NCBI GenBank assembly: GCA_963789785.1
Contig: CAWBNC010000024.1
Coordinates: 110,537 to 174,536, forward strand
Direction of reading: 5' to 3'
DNA length: 64,000 bases
Source: JAEULH01 sp963789785
Lineage (GTDB): Bacteria > Pseudomonadota > Alphaproteobacteria > Rhodospirillales > Defluviicoccaceae
A program made the position numbers and the translations under genes. The notes beneath the pieces were generated by a model. That model had not been told where the DNA came from and did no database searches. It saw nothing but the letters and a program-made list of their open reading frames with translations. Positions 39,638-50,683 of this stretch are shown in pieces (positions within the stretch are counted from its first letter, which is position 1; each line of letters begins with the position of its first letter).

Positions 39638-39780
39638 TCAGCTTGACTCGACCAGGATGTCGAACAAGTCCTTCGGGGGCAGGAACAGAACCGGATTGCC
39701 ATGACACCTCGGCGCCAAGCACGTCGCGGTACGTCCGCATCTCTTATTCTATGCCAGGCACCGCAATCTCCCTCTTGCGT
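39638..39780 (-). pseudogene. mce: Methylmalonyl-CoA epimerase remnant with internal deletion
   Basis: Short pieces of the family sequence are recognisable in order: IAVPGIE, then an in-frame TAA, then TYRDVLGAEVS (N-terminal region), then directly PVLFLPPKDLFDILVE and a stop at 39638 (C-terminal end). About 85-90 residues of the usual ~135 are missing, including most metal ligands. The position between RNase J and DUF1467 is exactly where mce lies in related genomes. Either a real deletion or an assembly collapse. Confidence 0.7.
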
Positions 39781-39781
39781 G

Positions 39782-41458
39782 TTAGCAGCGCACCACATGA
39801 ATGAAAGTCATGGGCTTCTTGTCGAAGATGTCGCGGAATACGCGGCGAACTGCTACGCGTACGGCCTCTCGAAGAACATCGTCGTCCGTACGCCGCGCGG
39901 GCGGGATGTCGTCGACAGCTTTCGCGATGGCGTCCCCCACCCGAATACCCACGAGATCTTCCCCAGTCCTCAACCAGACCTATGGTTGACAACAGCGGCT
40001 CCTTGACAAGCACGCCGCAATTGTTCACCGCCACTGTTGCCACGGCGACGCCCTTGTATATGGCTTTCGTCCGGTCCCGAACAAGATTTCCGTCAAGCGG
40101 AACGAGTCGATTGCCCTCGAGCGCCAGCCTTCCCGACGGAACGGTCTCGACGATGCCGGCCGGCGCCGGGGCGAGGCGGACGATGGCGCCGTTCTCGAGC
40201 CGTGACAACCTCGGCGACGCCGCATGTCGCGAGCGATGGCGGCATGGGCCAGCATGTGCCGCAGCTCGCCATGGACCGGCACGGCGAGACGCGGGCGGAC
40301 CATCGTGTACATCGCCCGCAATTCGTCCTCGGCGGGATGACCCGAGACGTGCACCGGCGCATCGCGCTGGGTGAAGACATGGACGCCCGCGGCGCAACAA
40401 GGTGTTGTGCAGGCGGCCGACGCCAAGTTCGTGGCCGGGAATGACCCTGGCGGAGAAGATGACGGCGTCGCCCGCTTCCAGCGACAGACGCGGGTGGGTG
40501 CCGAACGCCATGCGGGCCAGGGCCGCGTTGCCCTCGCCCTGACTGCCGGTGCAGACGTACAGCGCCTCGCGTCGGGGTACGGCGGCGCCGGCGACTTCGT
40601 CGAGCGCCTCGGGCAGATCGGCGAGATAGCCGCACTCGCGGGCGGCGACGACATTGCGCTTCAGCGAGGCGCCGGCAAGAACGAGGCGACGACCGGTGGC
40701 GGCGGCGACGCCGAGCCAGCGTCTGCAGGCGGGCGATGTTGGAGGCGAAGCAGGTCACCGCGACCCGTTCCCGGCAGCTCTCGACAATGCGCAGCAGCCC
40801 CGCATGCAGATCGCCTTCCGAACCCGAGCGGCCGCGATCGAGGGCATTGGTCGAATCGCAGATCATCGCGAGCACGCCCTCGTCGCCCAGCCGCGTCAGG
40901 GCGGCTTCGTCGGCGGGCGGCCCGACCACCGGATCGGGGTCGAGCTTCCAGTCGCCGGTATGCAGGACGAGGCCCGCGTCGGTGCGGATCGCGACCGCGT
41001 TGGGCTCGGGTATGGAGTGGGTCAGCGTAATCAGCTCGATATCGAAGGGGCCGATCTGGACGCGGCCGGAAAGCGGCACCTCGATGATCGGAACCTCGTC
41101 GACAAGCCCGGCCTCGGCGAGCTTGCGCATCAGCACCGCGCGGGCGAAGCGGGTCGCATAGACGGGGCAGCGCAATCGCGGCCAGAGGTAATGGACGGCG
41201 CCGAGATGATCTTCGTGCGCGTGGGTGAGCAGCAGGCCGACGATGTCATCGCGACGCGCCTCGAGATAGCCCGGATCGGGCGTCATGACCGTCACACCGG
41301 GCGGGTCGCCGGATGCGAAGGTGATCCCGAGATCGACCACCAGCCATCGGCGGCGGTCCGGCGGTCCGTAGCCGTAGAGGTTGAGGTTCATGCCGATCTC
41401 GCCGGCCCCGCCCAAAGCGCAGGAAGACGAGTTCGTCGGCGTCGTTATCGCCGCTCAT
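39782..41458 (-). CDS. rnj: Ribonuclease J, frameshifted
   Basis: Metallo-beta-lactamase-fold 5'-3' exo/endoribonuclease for RNA decay and processing. The N-terminal GGAGEIGMNLNLYGYG and the zinc motif LTHAHEDHLGAV are clear, with LHTGDWKLDPDP and CDSTNALDRGRSGSE following. The beta-CASP part and the HVSGHPAEDELRAMYTMVRP motif lie after the shifts. The C-terminal domain ends FDKKPMTFIHVVRC. Shifts occur near 41415, 40720, 40400, 40200 and 39960. The start ATG (41458) overlaps the coaX stop as ATGA. Reconstructed length is about 555 residues, normal for RNase J. Confidence 0.88.
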
Positions 41459-42234
41459 GGCTTGGCGTTCAGGCGATGAACCGCAAGCAGGCCTTTGAGC
41501 GTCAGATCCTGATCCGAACGCGGGATCGCGGCCGTGCACTCGCGTAAACAGCGGCGCCAGTCCGCCGGTCGCGATGACGTCGAGGTGGCGCGCCGTATTC
41601 CTGGCGGATCCGCACGATCATCCCCTCGATCATGCCGATGTAGCCCCAGAAGATCCCCGAGCGCATCGCCTGGACCGTGTTGCGGCCGATCACCCGCTCG
41701 GGCCGGCCGATGGCGACCCGGGGCAGCTGCGCCGAGGCGGTGTGCAGCGCTTCCAGCGACAGATTGACCCCCGGCGCAATGACGCCGCCGAGGTAGGCGC
41801 CGTTCCGGTCGATGACGTCGAAGGTCGTCGCCGTGCCGAAATCGATGATGATCATCGGCCCGCCGTACTCTCCGTGCGCGCCGACCGCGTTGACCAGCCG
41901 GTCGGCGCCCGACCTCCTCCGGCCGTTCGACCCGCACCTCGATGCCGATGTCGACGTCGGGCGAGCCGACCACCTGGGCCTGGCAGGCGAAGTAGCGCCG
42001 CGACAGCAGACGGAGGCTGAACAGCGTCGCCGGCACGACCGAGGAGATGATGACCGCCTTGATGTCCGTGGGCTCGATGCCCGCCAGAGACATGAGTTGG
42101 CCGAGCCAGACGCCGATCTCGTCGGCGGTGCGGTTGATGTTGGTCGACGAGCGCCATTCGCCGCGGATCGCGCCGCCGTCGTCGAAAACCGCGAAGACGG
42201 TGTTGGTGTTGCCGGTATCGATGGCGAGGAGCAT
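41455..42234 (-). CDS. coaX: Type III pantothenate kinase, frameshifted
   Basis: First step of coenzyme A synthesis. The acetate/sugar-kinase-like fold starts LLAIDTGNTNTVFAVFDD (phosphate 1 motif). The second half includes DRLVNAVGAHGEYGG and MIIIDFGTATTFDVID (phosphate 2), with GGVIAPGVNLSLEALH and the Gly-rich IFWGYIGMIEGM. Frame changes occur near 41915 and 41580. Length is about 259 residues, as usual. It lies between birA and rnj, the standard alphaproteobacterial arrangement. Confidence 0.9.
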   Translation of the reverse strand: MLLAIDTGNTNTVFAVFDDGGAIRGEWRSSTNINRTADEIGVWLGQLMSLAGIEPTDIKAVIISSVVPATLFSLRLLSRRYFACQAQVVGSPDVDIGIEVRVERPEEVGRRPAGQRGRRARRVRRADDHHRFRHGDDLRRHRPERRLPRRRHCAGGQSVAGSAAHRLGAAAPGRHRPARAGDRPQHGPGDALGDLLGLHRHDRGDDRADPPGIRRATSTSSRPADWRRCLRECTAAIPRSDQDLTLKGLLAVHRLNAKP

Positions 42235-42249
42235 CGCGAGGATCCGTCT

Positions 42250-43061
42250 TCAAGCCGTTGACGGCTGGTTCGGCAGGACATCGCCGGCGCTGATGCGGCG
42301 AACGCCGCCGTCGCCCTCGACGAGCGAGCGCGCCGGTCTCGTCGAGGCCGCGAAAGACGCCGCGCACCGGCTCGCCGCCGCAGCCGACGGCGATGGGCCG
42401 GCCGAGCCCGTGGGCGCGCGCCATCCAGGCCGCGCGGACGGCGGCGAAGCCGGCATCGGTCCAGCGCCGCAGCCAGTGGTCGAGACGCTGGCAGAGCGAT
42501 CTCGAGGACGCCTCAAGCGCGATCGCGGCGGCGCCCGCGCCGGCCAGCGATGTCGCGGGATAGATGATCTCGCTCGCCGGCGGGTGGGCAGCGACATTGA
42601 CGCCGATGCCGACGATGACCCAGTCCAAGCGCAGCCGTCCGCCGTCGATCGCCAATTCCAGCAGGATGCCCGCAATTTTGCGGCCGCCGACAAGAACGTC
42701 ATTCGGCCACTTGCAGCTGACCGGCGCGTCATCGGGCAGATAGCGCCGCGACCGCGTCGGCGACGGCGACGGCGGCGACGAAGGTGAGGGCCGTGGCCTC
42801 GCCGCGCCGGCACCTGCGGGCGCAGGATCAGTGAGACGTAGAGGTTGCCGTCCGGCGAGATCCAGGTCCGCTGCAGCCGGCCGCGCCCCGCCGTCTGGCG
42901 CCGCGCCCAGACCAGCGTCCGGTCCCCGGCCTCGGCGGCGCACAGGCGCTTGGCGACCGTGTTCGTCGAGTCGACTTCGTCGTAGGCGATGAGCTGGAAC
43001 GCCGGCAGGTCAAAGATCGCCCGCCGCCCGAGCGCCGGCGCCTCCGCGGCGGCGGCGGCAT
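42250..43061 (-). CDS. birA: Biotin-[acetyl-CoA-carboxylase] ligase, frameshifted
   Basis: Attaches biotin to the carboxyl-carrier protein. After a frame change close to the start, the protein reads IAYDEVDSTNTVAKRL, then the biotin/ATP loop QTAGRGRLQRTW and SCKWPNDVLVGGRKIAGILL, then VIVGIGVNV. The N-terminal DNA-binding domain of E. coli BirA is absent, so this is a group I ligase without repressor function. Shifts are near 43020, 42810 and 42330. The start ATG (43061) overlaps the nuoN stop in a TGATG. Confidence 0.87.
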
Positions 43062-44554
43062 CAACCGCCGAACAACGACTGCGCCGCGGCTTGAGCCTGC
43101 GAAAGAAGCGGACTCGGGACTAAGGAAGAACAGCGCGATCAGAATGCCGGCTCCGGCCATGACCAGCGCCGTCGGCCGGTCCATCCGCCGGTCAAGGACC
43201 TCATCGGCCTCGTCGAAGTACATCACCTTGACGATGCGGATGTAGTAGAAAGCGCGCGACCACGCTTGTCAGAACGCCGATAATGGCGAGCGTGAAATAG
43301 CCGGCCTCGACCGCGGCGAGGAAGATGTAGAGCTTGCCGAAGAAGCCGGCCAGTGGCGGGATGCCGGCCATCGAGAACATGAAGATGGCCAATCGCCAGC
43401 GCCAGCATCGGGTTTGACTTCGATGCGCCGGCCAGGTCATTGATGCCGACGACCATCTGTCCGCGCCGGCGCATGCTGAGGATGCAGGCGAAGGCGCCGA
43501 TGTTCATGAACAGGTAGATCGCCATGTAGATCAGCACGCCGCGGACACCGGCTTCGTTGCCGATGGCGAGACCGATCAGGGCATAGCCGACGTGGCCGAT
43601 GGAGCTGTAGGCCATCAGCCGCTTGATGTTGGTCTGACCGATGGCGGCGAAGGCGCCCGAGCACCATCGAGGCGATCGAGATGAAGACGATGACCTGCTG
43701 CCACTGCGCGAGCAAGCTCGCCGAACGGCTCCATCATCACCCGAAGCAGCAACGCCATCGCGGCAAGCTTGGGGGCGACGGCGAAGAATGCGGTGACCGG
43801 CGTCGGCGCGCCTTCATAGACGTCCGGCGTCCACATGTGGAACGGGACCGCCGAAATCTTGAAGGCCAGCCCGGCGAGAATGAAGACGATGCCGATCAGC
43901 GAGCCGAGCGAGACCGCTTCTCCGGGAGCGGTCGTCAGAGCGCGCTGGCCATGGCGTCGAAATTGGTCGTCCCGGTAAAGCCGTAGATCAGCGAGCTGCC
44001 ATAGAGCAGCATCCCCGAGGCCAGGGCGCTGAGCACGAAGTACTTCAGGCCGGCCTCGACCGAGCGCTGATCGTCGCGCTGGAACGAGGCGACGACATAG
44101 AGCGCGAGGCTCTGCATCTCCAGGCCGAGGTAGAGCGCCATCAGGTCGTTGGCCGAAACCATCAGCATCATGCCGACGGTCGCCAGCACGATCAGCACCG
44201 GAAACTCGAAACGGGCAACCCGGTGGACCTCGAGATAGTCCTGGGCGATGAGGATCGACAACGCCGAAGCGATCAGGATCAGCACCTTGAAATAGACGGC
44301 GAAGCGGTCGACGACGAACATGCCGCCGAAGGTGGTCGACCGTGTCGCCGCCGTGCATCGTGACGAGGAGGATCAGGGCGCCGAGCAGCGCGAGGATGCT
44401 CAGTCGGGCGACGATGCGGCTGCAGCGCACCCGCGCCGGGCCGGCTTCGTCATCCTTGCGGAAGACCCCGAAGATCGAGGAGCGCCATCGCCGCCACGAG
44501 CAGAAAGATCTCGGGCAGGGCCGGGAACAGATTCGGAAACTCGGCGGCCGGCAT
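43061..44554 (-). CDS. nuoN: NADH-quinone oxidoreductase subunit N, frameshifted
   Basis: Antiporter-like membrane subunit of respiratory complex I. It begins MPAAEFPNLFPALPEIFLL. YLGLEMQSLALYVVASF and FKISAVPFHMWTPDVYEGAP are the conserved antiporter helices, with MAYSSIGHVGYALIGLA following. At least six frame changes are visible (near 44475, 44335, 43935, 43715, 43655, 43400 and 43260). Reconstructed length is about 498 residues, normal. It is the last nuo gene, joined to birA. Confidence 0.88.
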
Positions 44555-44562
44555 CTTGTTGT

Positions 44563-46103
44563 TCAGTCCTTCCCGCGAGCCTGCGTCATCGCCCGGCGTA
44601 AGCCGGCTCGTCCATGTTGGCCCGAGCGATCTCGACCCGTTGCACCAGCTGATCGACCGAGGCCTGCATCACGTCGAGAAACGGCTTGGGGTAGACGCCC
44701 ATCCAGATGACCAGGAACAGCAGCGGCGCGAAGATGAGGGCCTCGCGCGGCTTGAGGTCGAGCACGGTCTTCAGCCGTTCCTTGGTCAACTGGCCGAGGA
44801 TCACCCGCCGGTAGAGATACAGCATGTAGGCGGCGCCGAGGATCATGCCGGTCGCGGTGAACGCGGCGACCCAGGCATTGACCTTGAACGCGCCGAGCAT
44901 CACCAGGAACTCGCCGATGAACCCGCCGGTGCCGGGCAGACCGACCGAGGCCAGCATGAAGATCATGAACACCAGGGCGTAGGCCGGCATGCGCTCGACG
45001 AGACCGCCGTAGACCGAGATCTCGCGCGAGTGGATCCGGTCGTAGATGACGCCCGACGACGAGGAACAGGGCGGCGGAGACGATGCCGTGGCTCAGCATC
45101 TGGAACAGCGAGCCCTGGATCCCCTGCACGGTCAGGGTAAAGGTGCCGATCGTGACGTAGCCCATGTGCGCGACCGAGGAATAGGCGATGAGCTTCTTCA
45201 TGTCCTCCTGGGCCAGCGCGACCAGGGAGGTATAGATGATGGCGATGATGCCGAGGCCGAACATCAGCGGCATGAACACGACCGACGCTTCCGGCAGCAT
45301 CGGCAGCGAGAACCGCAGGAACCCGTAGCCGCCGAACTTCAGCAGCACGCCGGCGAGGATGACCGATCCGGCCGTCGGAGCCTCGACGTGGGCGTCCGGC
45401 AGCCATGTATGCACCGGCCACATCGGCAGCTTGACCGCGAACCCGGCGAGCACCGCGAGCCACAGCCAGATCTGCAGCTGCGGTCGGAAAGTCGTGCTGC
45501 ATCAGCGTCGGAATGTCGGTGGTGCCGGCCTGGAAATACATCGTCAGCAGGGCGAGGAACATCAGCACCGACCCGGCGAAGGTAAAGAGGAAGAACTTGA
45601 ACGCCGAGTAGATCCGCCGCGGGCCGCCCCAGATCCCGATGATCAGGAACATCGGGATGAGCACGCTTTCGAAGAACAGGTAGAACAGGATCAGGTCCAG
45701 CGCGCAGAAGGTGCCGACCATCATCGTTTCCATGACGAGGAAGGCGATCATGTACTCCTTGACGCGGACGGTAATGCTTTCCCAGCTGGCCAGGATGCAC
45801 AGCGGCGTCAGCAGGGTCGTCAGCAGGACGAACAGCATGGAGATGCCGTCGACGCCCATGTGGTAGGCGATCCCGAAGGCCGGCATCCAGTCCGACTGCT
45901 CGACGAACTGAAAGCCCGGCTGGCGCATTGTCGAAGTTGAACCAGATGCCGAGCGACAGGACGAACGTTGTCCCCGCGGTCAGCAGCGCGACGTTGCGTG
46001 CGTTGCGGGCGACGACGTCGGGCTCGCCGCGGATGGTCGCGATGAAGGCCGCGCCGACGAGGGGCAGGAAGGTGACGAGCGAGAGGATCGGCAGATTGTT
46101 CAT
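44563..46103 (-). CDS. nuoM: NADH-quinone oxidoreductase subunit M, frameshifted
   Basis: Proton-pumping antiporter-like subunit of complex I. Visible parts are MNNLPILSLVTFLPLVGAAF, FYLFFESVLIPMFLIIGIWG (with the conserved helix 5 Glu), KLPMWPVHTWLPDAHVEAPT (the canonical NuoM signature) and IAYSSVAHMGYVTIG. Shifts lie near 45925, 45485 and 45055. Reconstructed length is about 513 residues. It starts 9 bases after nuoL. Confidence 0.92.
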
Positions 46104-46112
46104 TGCGGCCGG

Positions 46113-48072
46113 TCAGACTGAGCGCAGGACGTACCAGGAGACCAGCACGAGAATGCCGATCAGCATGGCGAAGGCGTAATGGTAGATGTAGCCGCTCTGC
46201 AATCCGGCGCGCGGCCTGAGCGATGCCGATGGTCGCCGCCGCGACCCCGTCGGGGCCGACCCCGTCGATGACCGCGCCGTCGCCGCCCTTCCACAGGCCG
46301 CGGCCGATGATGAAAGCCGGGCGGACGAAGATCGCGTTGTACAGCTCGTCGAAGTACCACTTGTTGAGCAGGAACCGATAGACGCCTGAAAAGGTCGCCG
46401 CCACGCGGCCCGGAAGGTCCGGTTTCAGCATGTACATCACGTACGCCGTGGCGATGCCGGCGAGACCGACGACCAGCGGCGCCAGCTTCACCCACAGCGG
46501 CGCCTCATGGGCCTGTTCGAGGGCCGAATGCCCGGGCAGGATCGTGATCGCGCCGTTCCAGAATTCGCCGGAATTGTGGCCGACAAAAGCGTCGTAGCCG
46601 ATGAAGCCGGCGCATAGCGCGCCGGCGGCGAGAACGAACAGCGGAACCAGCATGACCATGGGCGACTCGTGCACCCGTGCCAGAACCGGCTCGTCGGCGC
46701 GCGATTTGCCGTGGAAGGTCATCAGAAGGAGCCGCCAGGAATAGAACCCGGTCATGAACGCGGCGGCAACGCCCAGCCAGAAGGCATAGTGCCCGAACGC
46801 CTGTCTCGGCGCCATAGGCGGCTTCGAGGATGATGTCCTTGGAATAGTAGCCGGCGAACGGCCAGATGCCCGCGAGTGCGAGGGAGCCGACCCACATCAG
46901 CGCGTAGGTGACCGGGATCATCCGCCACAGTCCCGCCCATCCTGCGCATGTCCTGCTCGTCGGACATGGCGTGGATGACCGAGCCCGCGCCGAGAAACAG
47001 CAACGCCTTGAAGAAGGCGTGGGTCATCAGATGGAAGATGCCGGCGCTGTAGGCCGAGACGCCGCAGGCGAAGAACATGTAGCCGAGCTGCGAGCAGGTC
47101 GAATAGGCGATGACCCGCTTGATGTCGTTCTGCACGCAGCCGATCGTCGCCGCGAAGAAGGCGGTGGAGCCGCCGATGATCGTGACGACGGCAAGCGCCA
47201 CCTCCGACTGTTCGAACAACGGCGAGAGCCGGGCGACCATGAAGATCCCCGCGGTCACCATGGTCGCGGCGTGGATCAGCGCCGAGACCGGCGTCGGGCC
47301 CTCCATGGCGTCGGGGAGCCAGGTGTGGAGCCCGATCTGCGCCGATTTGCCCATGGCGCCGATGAACAGCAGGATGCAGATGACGCTCAGCGCATGCACC
47401 TCGGCGCCGAACAGGTTCAGCACCGTGTCGGCGTGGGTCGCCGCGCCGGCGAGGATCGGATCGAGCTGCACCGTGCCGAACAGCACGAAGACGCCGAGGA
47501 TGCCGAGCATGAAGCCGAAGTCGCCGACCCGGTTGACGAGGAATGCCTTGATCGCTGCGGCGTTGGCCGAGGGCCGGTCGTACCAGAAGCCGATCAGGAG
47601 ATAGGACGAGAGGCCCACCCCTTCCCAGCCGAGAAAGAGCTGGACCAGATTGTCGGCGGTGACCAGCACCAGCATGAAGAAGGTGAACAGGTTCAGGTAG
47701 GCCATGAACCGCGGGATGCTCGGATCGTGGTGCATGTAGCCGATGGAGTAGATGTGCACCATCGCCGAGACGACTGTGACGACGAGCATCATCACTGCGG
47801 ACAGGGTGTCGAGCTTCAGCGCCCCAGCTGATGTCCAGTTCGCCGGACGAGATCCAGTTGAACAGGGTGATGGACCAGGTGTGCCCGCCGAGGGCGACGT
47901 CGATGAAGACGATGATGGCCAGAACCATCGACAGCAGCAGTGCGCCGCAGGTGATCGCCTGCGCAGCACGTCGATGCGGACCTTGGCCGCCTTGCTGCCC
48001 GGGTCGATGAAGGCGAGCGCGCCCGCGACGATCGCGCCGATGCAGCGGCAGCAGGACGATGGCGACGGACAT
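46113..48072 (-). CDS. nuoL: NADH-quinone oxidoreductase subunit L, frameshifted
   Basis: Largest antiporter-like subunit of complex I, with the long lateral helix at its C-terminus. Recognisable segments are LFLGWEGVGLSSYLLIGFWY, KSAQIGLHTWLPDAMEGPTP and VIAYSTCSQLGYMFFACG, with a long C-terminal part ending VSWYVLRSV. Shifts lie near 48040, 47965, 47825, 46925, 46805 and 46205. Reconstructed length is about 652 residues, as in other bacteria. Confidence 0.92.
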
Positions 48073-48081
48073 GGGCGGCGC

Positions 48082-48393
48082 TCAGCCTTTCATCAGGTTC
48101 ACGTCTTCGACCGCGATCGAGCCGCGATTGCGGAAGTAGACGACGAGAATGGCGAGGCCGATGGCCGCTTCGGCCGCCGCGACCGTAAGGATGAACATCG
48201 CAAAGATCTGGCCGACCAGGTCGCCCAGCTGCACCGAGAAGGCGATGAGGTTGATGTTGACCGCGAGCAGCATCAGCTCGATCGCCATCAGCACGACGAT
48301 GATGTTCTTGCGGTTGAGAAAGATGCCGAAGATGCCGATGGCGAAGAGGATCGCGGCGAGGGACAGGTAGTGCGGCAGGCCGATCGTCAGCAT
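48082..48393 (-). CDS. nuoK: NADH-quinone oxidoreductase subunit K
   Basis: Three-helix membrane subunit of complex I. The intact 103-residue protein has GIFGIFLNRKNIIVVLMAIE (carrying the first conserved membrane Glu) and FILTVAAAEAAIGLAILVVY (the second Glu). The start ATG (48393) overlaps the nuoJ stop in a TGATG. Confidence 0.95.
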   Translation of the reverse strand: MLTIGLPHYLSLAAILFAIGIFGIFLNRKNIIVVLMAIELMLLAVNINLIAFSVQLGDLVGQIFAMFILTVAAAEAAIGLAILVVYFRNRGSIAVEDVNLMKG

Positions 48394-49009
48394 CAGATCC
48401 CCCGTCCCGAAGGAACCTTGCGCACCTCCACGGTATCGGCCGGCCGCGCGCGCGACCTGGGCCGCTATGTCCTGCCGGCGCGCGCCCTCGCGCCGCCGCA
48501 ATGTCAGGACAATCGCGCCGATCATGGCGATCAGCAGAATGACGCCCGCGCCCTGGAACAGGAACAGATAGTGCGTGTAGATCAAAAGCGCCGAGCGCCC
48601 GGGTGTTGGTGACCTGCTCCAGGCCGGGCGCCGGCGAGCGTACGCTCGCAATGGCGTCGGGAGCGAACGTCCAGCCGCCCAGCACGATCAGAAGCTCGGC
48701 GAGCAGGACGAGCCCAACCACCGCGCCGATCGGCAGATAGCGCAGAAATCCCTGTCGCAGCTCGGCAAAATTGATGTCGAGCATCATGACGACGAACAGG
48801 AACATCACCGCGACGGCGCCGACGTAGACGATGACCAGGATCATGCCGAGAAACTCGGCGCCCATCAGGATGAACAGCGCCGCGGCGTTGAAGAACGTCA
48901 GGATCAGGAACAGGACGGCATGGACCGGGTTGCGCGACGAAATGACCATGACGGCAGAGCCGACGGCCACGAGCGCGAACAGGTAGAAGGCAAGCGCCTG
49001 GAAAACCAT
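48393..49009 (-). CDS. nuoJ: NADH-quinone oxidoreductase subunit J, frameshifted
   Basis: Five-helix membrane subunit of complex I. It starts MVFQALAFYLFALVAVGSAV, with SRNPVHAVLFLILTFFNAAA and the pi-bulge helix MILVIVYVGAVAVMFLFVVM. After a shift near 48600 it continues LLIYTHYLFLFQGAGVILL. A further shift near 48440 gives the end VRKVPSGRGI, overlapping nuoK. Length is about 205 residues. Confidence 0.92.
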
Positions 49010-49100
49010 TCGTGTTCCGAGCTTTTTCTCAGCGGCGATAGAGGTTGCAGATCCCGCGGTGCCGCCGTTGGCCCCTTTCTGTCCGATAGCCCGCCGTCAG

Positions 49101-49589
49101 TCAACGGTAGGGTGCTTCGGCAGCCAAATTCGCCGCGATCTCGGCTTCCCAGCGGTCGCCGTTGGCGAGGAGCCTGTCCTTGTCGTAGAGCAGTTCCTCA
49201 CGGGTTTCGGTCGAGAATTCGAAGTTCGGCCCCTCGACGATGGCGTCCACCGGGCAGGCTTCCTGGCAGTAGCCGCAGTAGATGCACTTGACCATGTCGA
49301 TGTCGTAACGGGTCGTCCGCCGGCTGCCGTCGGCGCGCGGCTCGGCCTCGATCGTGATGGCCTGGGCCGGGCAGATCGCCTCGCAGAGCTTGCAGGCGAT
49401 GCATCGCTCCTCGCCGTTGGGGTAGCGCCGCAGCGCATGCTCGCCGCGAAATCGCGGGCTGATGGGCCCCTTTTCATAGGGGTAGTTCAGCGTCACCTTT
49501 GGCCGGAACATGTAGCGGAACGTCAGCCCCAGCCCGGAGATCAGCTCGGTAAGAAAGATCGTTCGCGCGGCGCGGTCCATGAAACTCAT
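49101..49589 (-). CDS. nuoI: NADH-quinone oxidoreductase subunit I
   Basis: Peripheral-arm subunit carrying clusters N6a and N6b. Two complete 4Fe-4S motifs are present: CIACKLCEAICPAQAITIE and CIYCGYCQEACPVDAIVEG. The intact 162-residue protein starts MSFMDRAARTIFLTEL. About 90 bases separate it from nuoJ. The segment just upstream contains a 15-base tandem repeat (49619-49663). Confidence 0.96.
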   Translation of the reverse strand: MSFMDRAARTIFLTELISGLGLTFRYMFRPKVTLNYPYEKGPISPRFRGEHALRRYPNGEERCIACKLCEAICPAQAITIEAEPRADGSRRTTRYDIDMVKCIYCGYCQEACPVDAIVEGPNFEFSTETREELLYDKDRLLANGDRWEAEIAANLAAEAPYR

Positions 49590-49618
49590 GTCACCCTACC
49601 CTCTGTCCTCTCCTAGCC

Positions 49619-49663
49619 CACTCGTTTCAAGCCCGCTCATTTCAAGCCCGTTCATTTCATGCC
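49619..49663. repeat. Three tandem 15-bp repeats over the nuoH stop
   Basis: Three 15-base units: CACTCGTTTCAAGCC, CGCTCATTTCAAGCC and CGTTCATTTCATGCC. The rightmost unit contains the last codons and stop of nuoH (minus strand); the other two repeat that sequence behind the stop. This looks like a slippage triplication in the nuoH-nuoI spacer. Confidence 0.75.
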
Positions 49664-50683
49664 TGGGGCCATGCCGGAGGCGACCAGGAAGCCGGAGACC
49701 ACGACCACGGCGACGAGCGAAATCGGCAGGAACACTTTCCAGCCCAGCCGCATGAGCTGATCGTAGCGGTAGCGCGGCAAGGTCGCCCTGACCCACAGGA
49801 AAACAAACAGACAGGCGGCGATCTTCAGCGCGAACCAGATCGGCCCGGGGACCCAGTTCAGCGGAACGACATCGAACGGCGGCAACCATCCGCCCAGGAA
49901 CAGCACCGACGTCATCGCCGACATCAGGATCATGTTGCCGTATTCGCCAAGAAAAAATAGCGCGAACGTCATCGACGAGTATTCGACGTTGTAGCCGGAG
50001 ACGAGCTCGGCCTCGGCTTCCGGAAGGTCGAATGGATGACGATTCGTCTCCGCCAGCGTCGAGACGAAGAAAATGACCGCCATCGGCAGCAGCGGGAAGA
50101 CGTACCAGTTGAGCGGCCCCCACGGGCCCTTCTGCGCCAGCACGATGTCGCTCAGGTTGAGCGAACCGACGCAGAGGAGAACGGTGATGATGACAAAGCC
50201 CATCGACACTTCGTACGACACCATCTGCGCCGCCGACCGCAGGCCCCCGAGGAAGGCGTACTTCGAGTTGCTGGCCCACCCCGCCATGACGATGCCGTAG
50301 ACGCCGAGCGAGGAAATCGCAAAAAGATAGAGGATACCGACGTTGATGTTAGCGAGGACGAGACCGTCGCCGAACGGGATTACCGCCCACGCCACCAGCG
50401 CCAGGATGAAGGTGATCATCGGCGCGATGAGGAAGACGGAGCGATTGGCCCGGCTCGGGACCACGGTCTCCTTGAGCAGCAGCTTGAGCCCGTCGGCCAT
50501 CGGCTGAAGCAGACCGAAGGGGCCGACCACGTTCGGTCCCTTGCGCAGGTGCATGGCGGCGATGACCTTGCGCTCGACGAACGTCAGGTAGGCGATGGCC
50601 AGCATCAGCGGGCCGACGATGATGACGATCTTGATCGCGGTCCACAGGACCGGCCAGATCAGCGTGGCCCAAAGTTCAGCCAT
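49652..50683 (-). CDS. nuoH: NADH-quinone oxidoreductase subunit H
   Basis: Membrane subunit that lines the quinone-binding pocket. The intact 343-residue protein shows FVERKVIAAMHLRKGPNVVG, the family signature, then LLLKETVVPSRANR and LAETNRHPFDLPEAEAELV, the acidic quinone-chamber loop. The start ATG (50683) lies inside the nuoG 3' end, an 8-base overlap. Confidence 0.96.
   Translation of the reverse strand: MAELWATLIWPVLWTAIKIVIIVGPLMLAIAYLTFVERKVIAAMHLRKGPNVVGPFGLLQPMADGLKLLLKETVVPSRANRSVFLIAPMITFILALVAWAVIPFGDGLVLANINVGILYLFAISSLGVYGIVMAGWASNSKYAFLGGLRSAAQMVSYEVSMGFVIITVLLCVGSLNLSDIVLAQKGPWGPLNWYVFPLLPMAVIFFVSTLAETNRHPFDLPEAEAELVSGYNVEYSSMTFALFFLGEYGNMILMSAMTSVLFLGGWLPPFDVVPLNWVPGPIWFALKIAACLFVFLWVRATLPRYRYDQLMRLGWKVFLPISLVAVVVVSGFLVASGMAPGMK

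Noticed and set aside
39600..39660. GGTTCGATTC resembling a tRNA T-loop
   Set aside because: No acceptor, D or anticodon stem could be built around it; it lies in the mce remnant.
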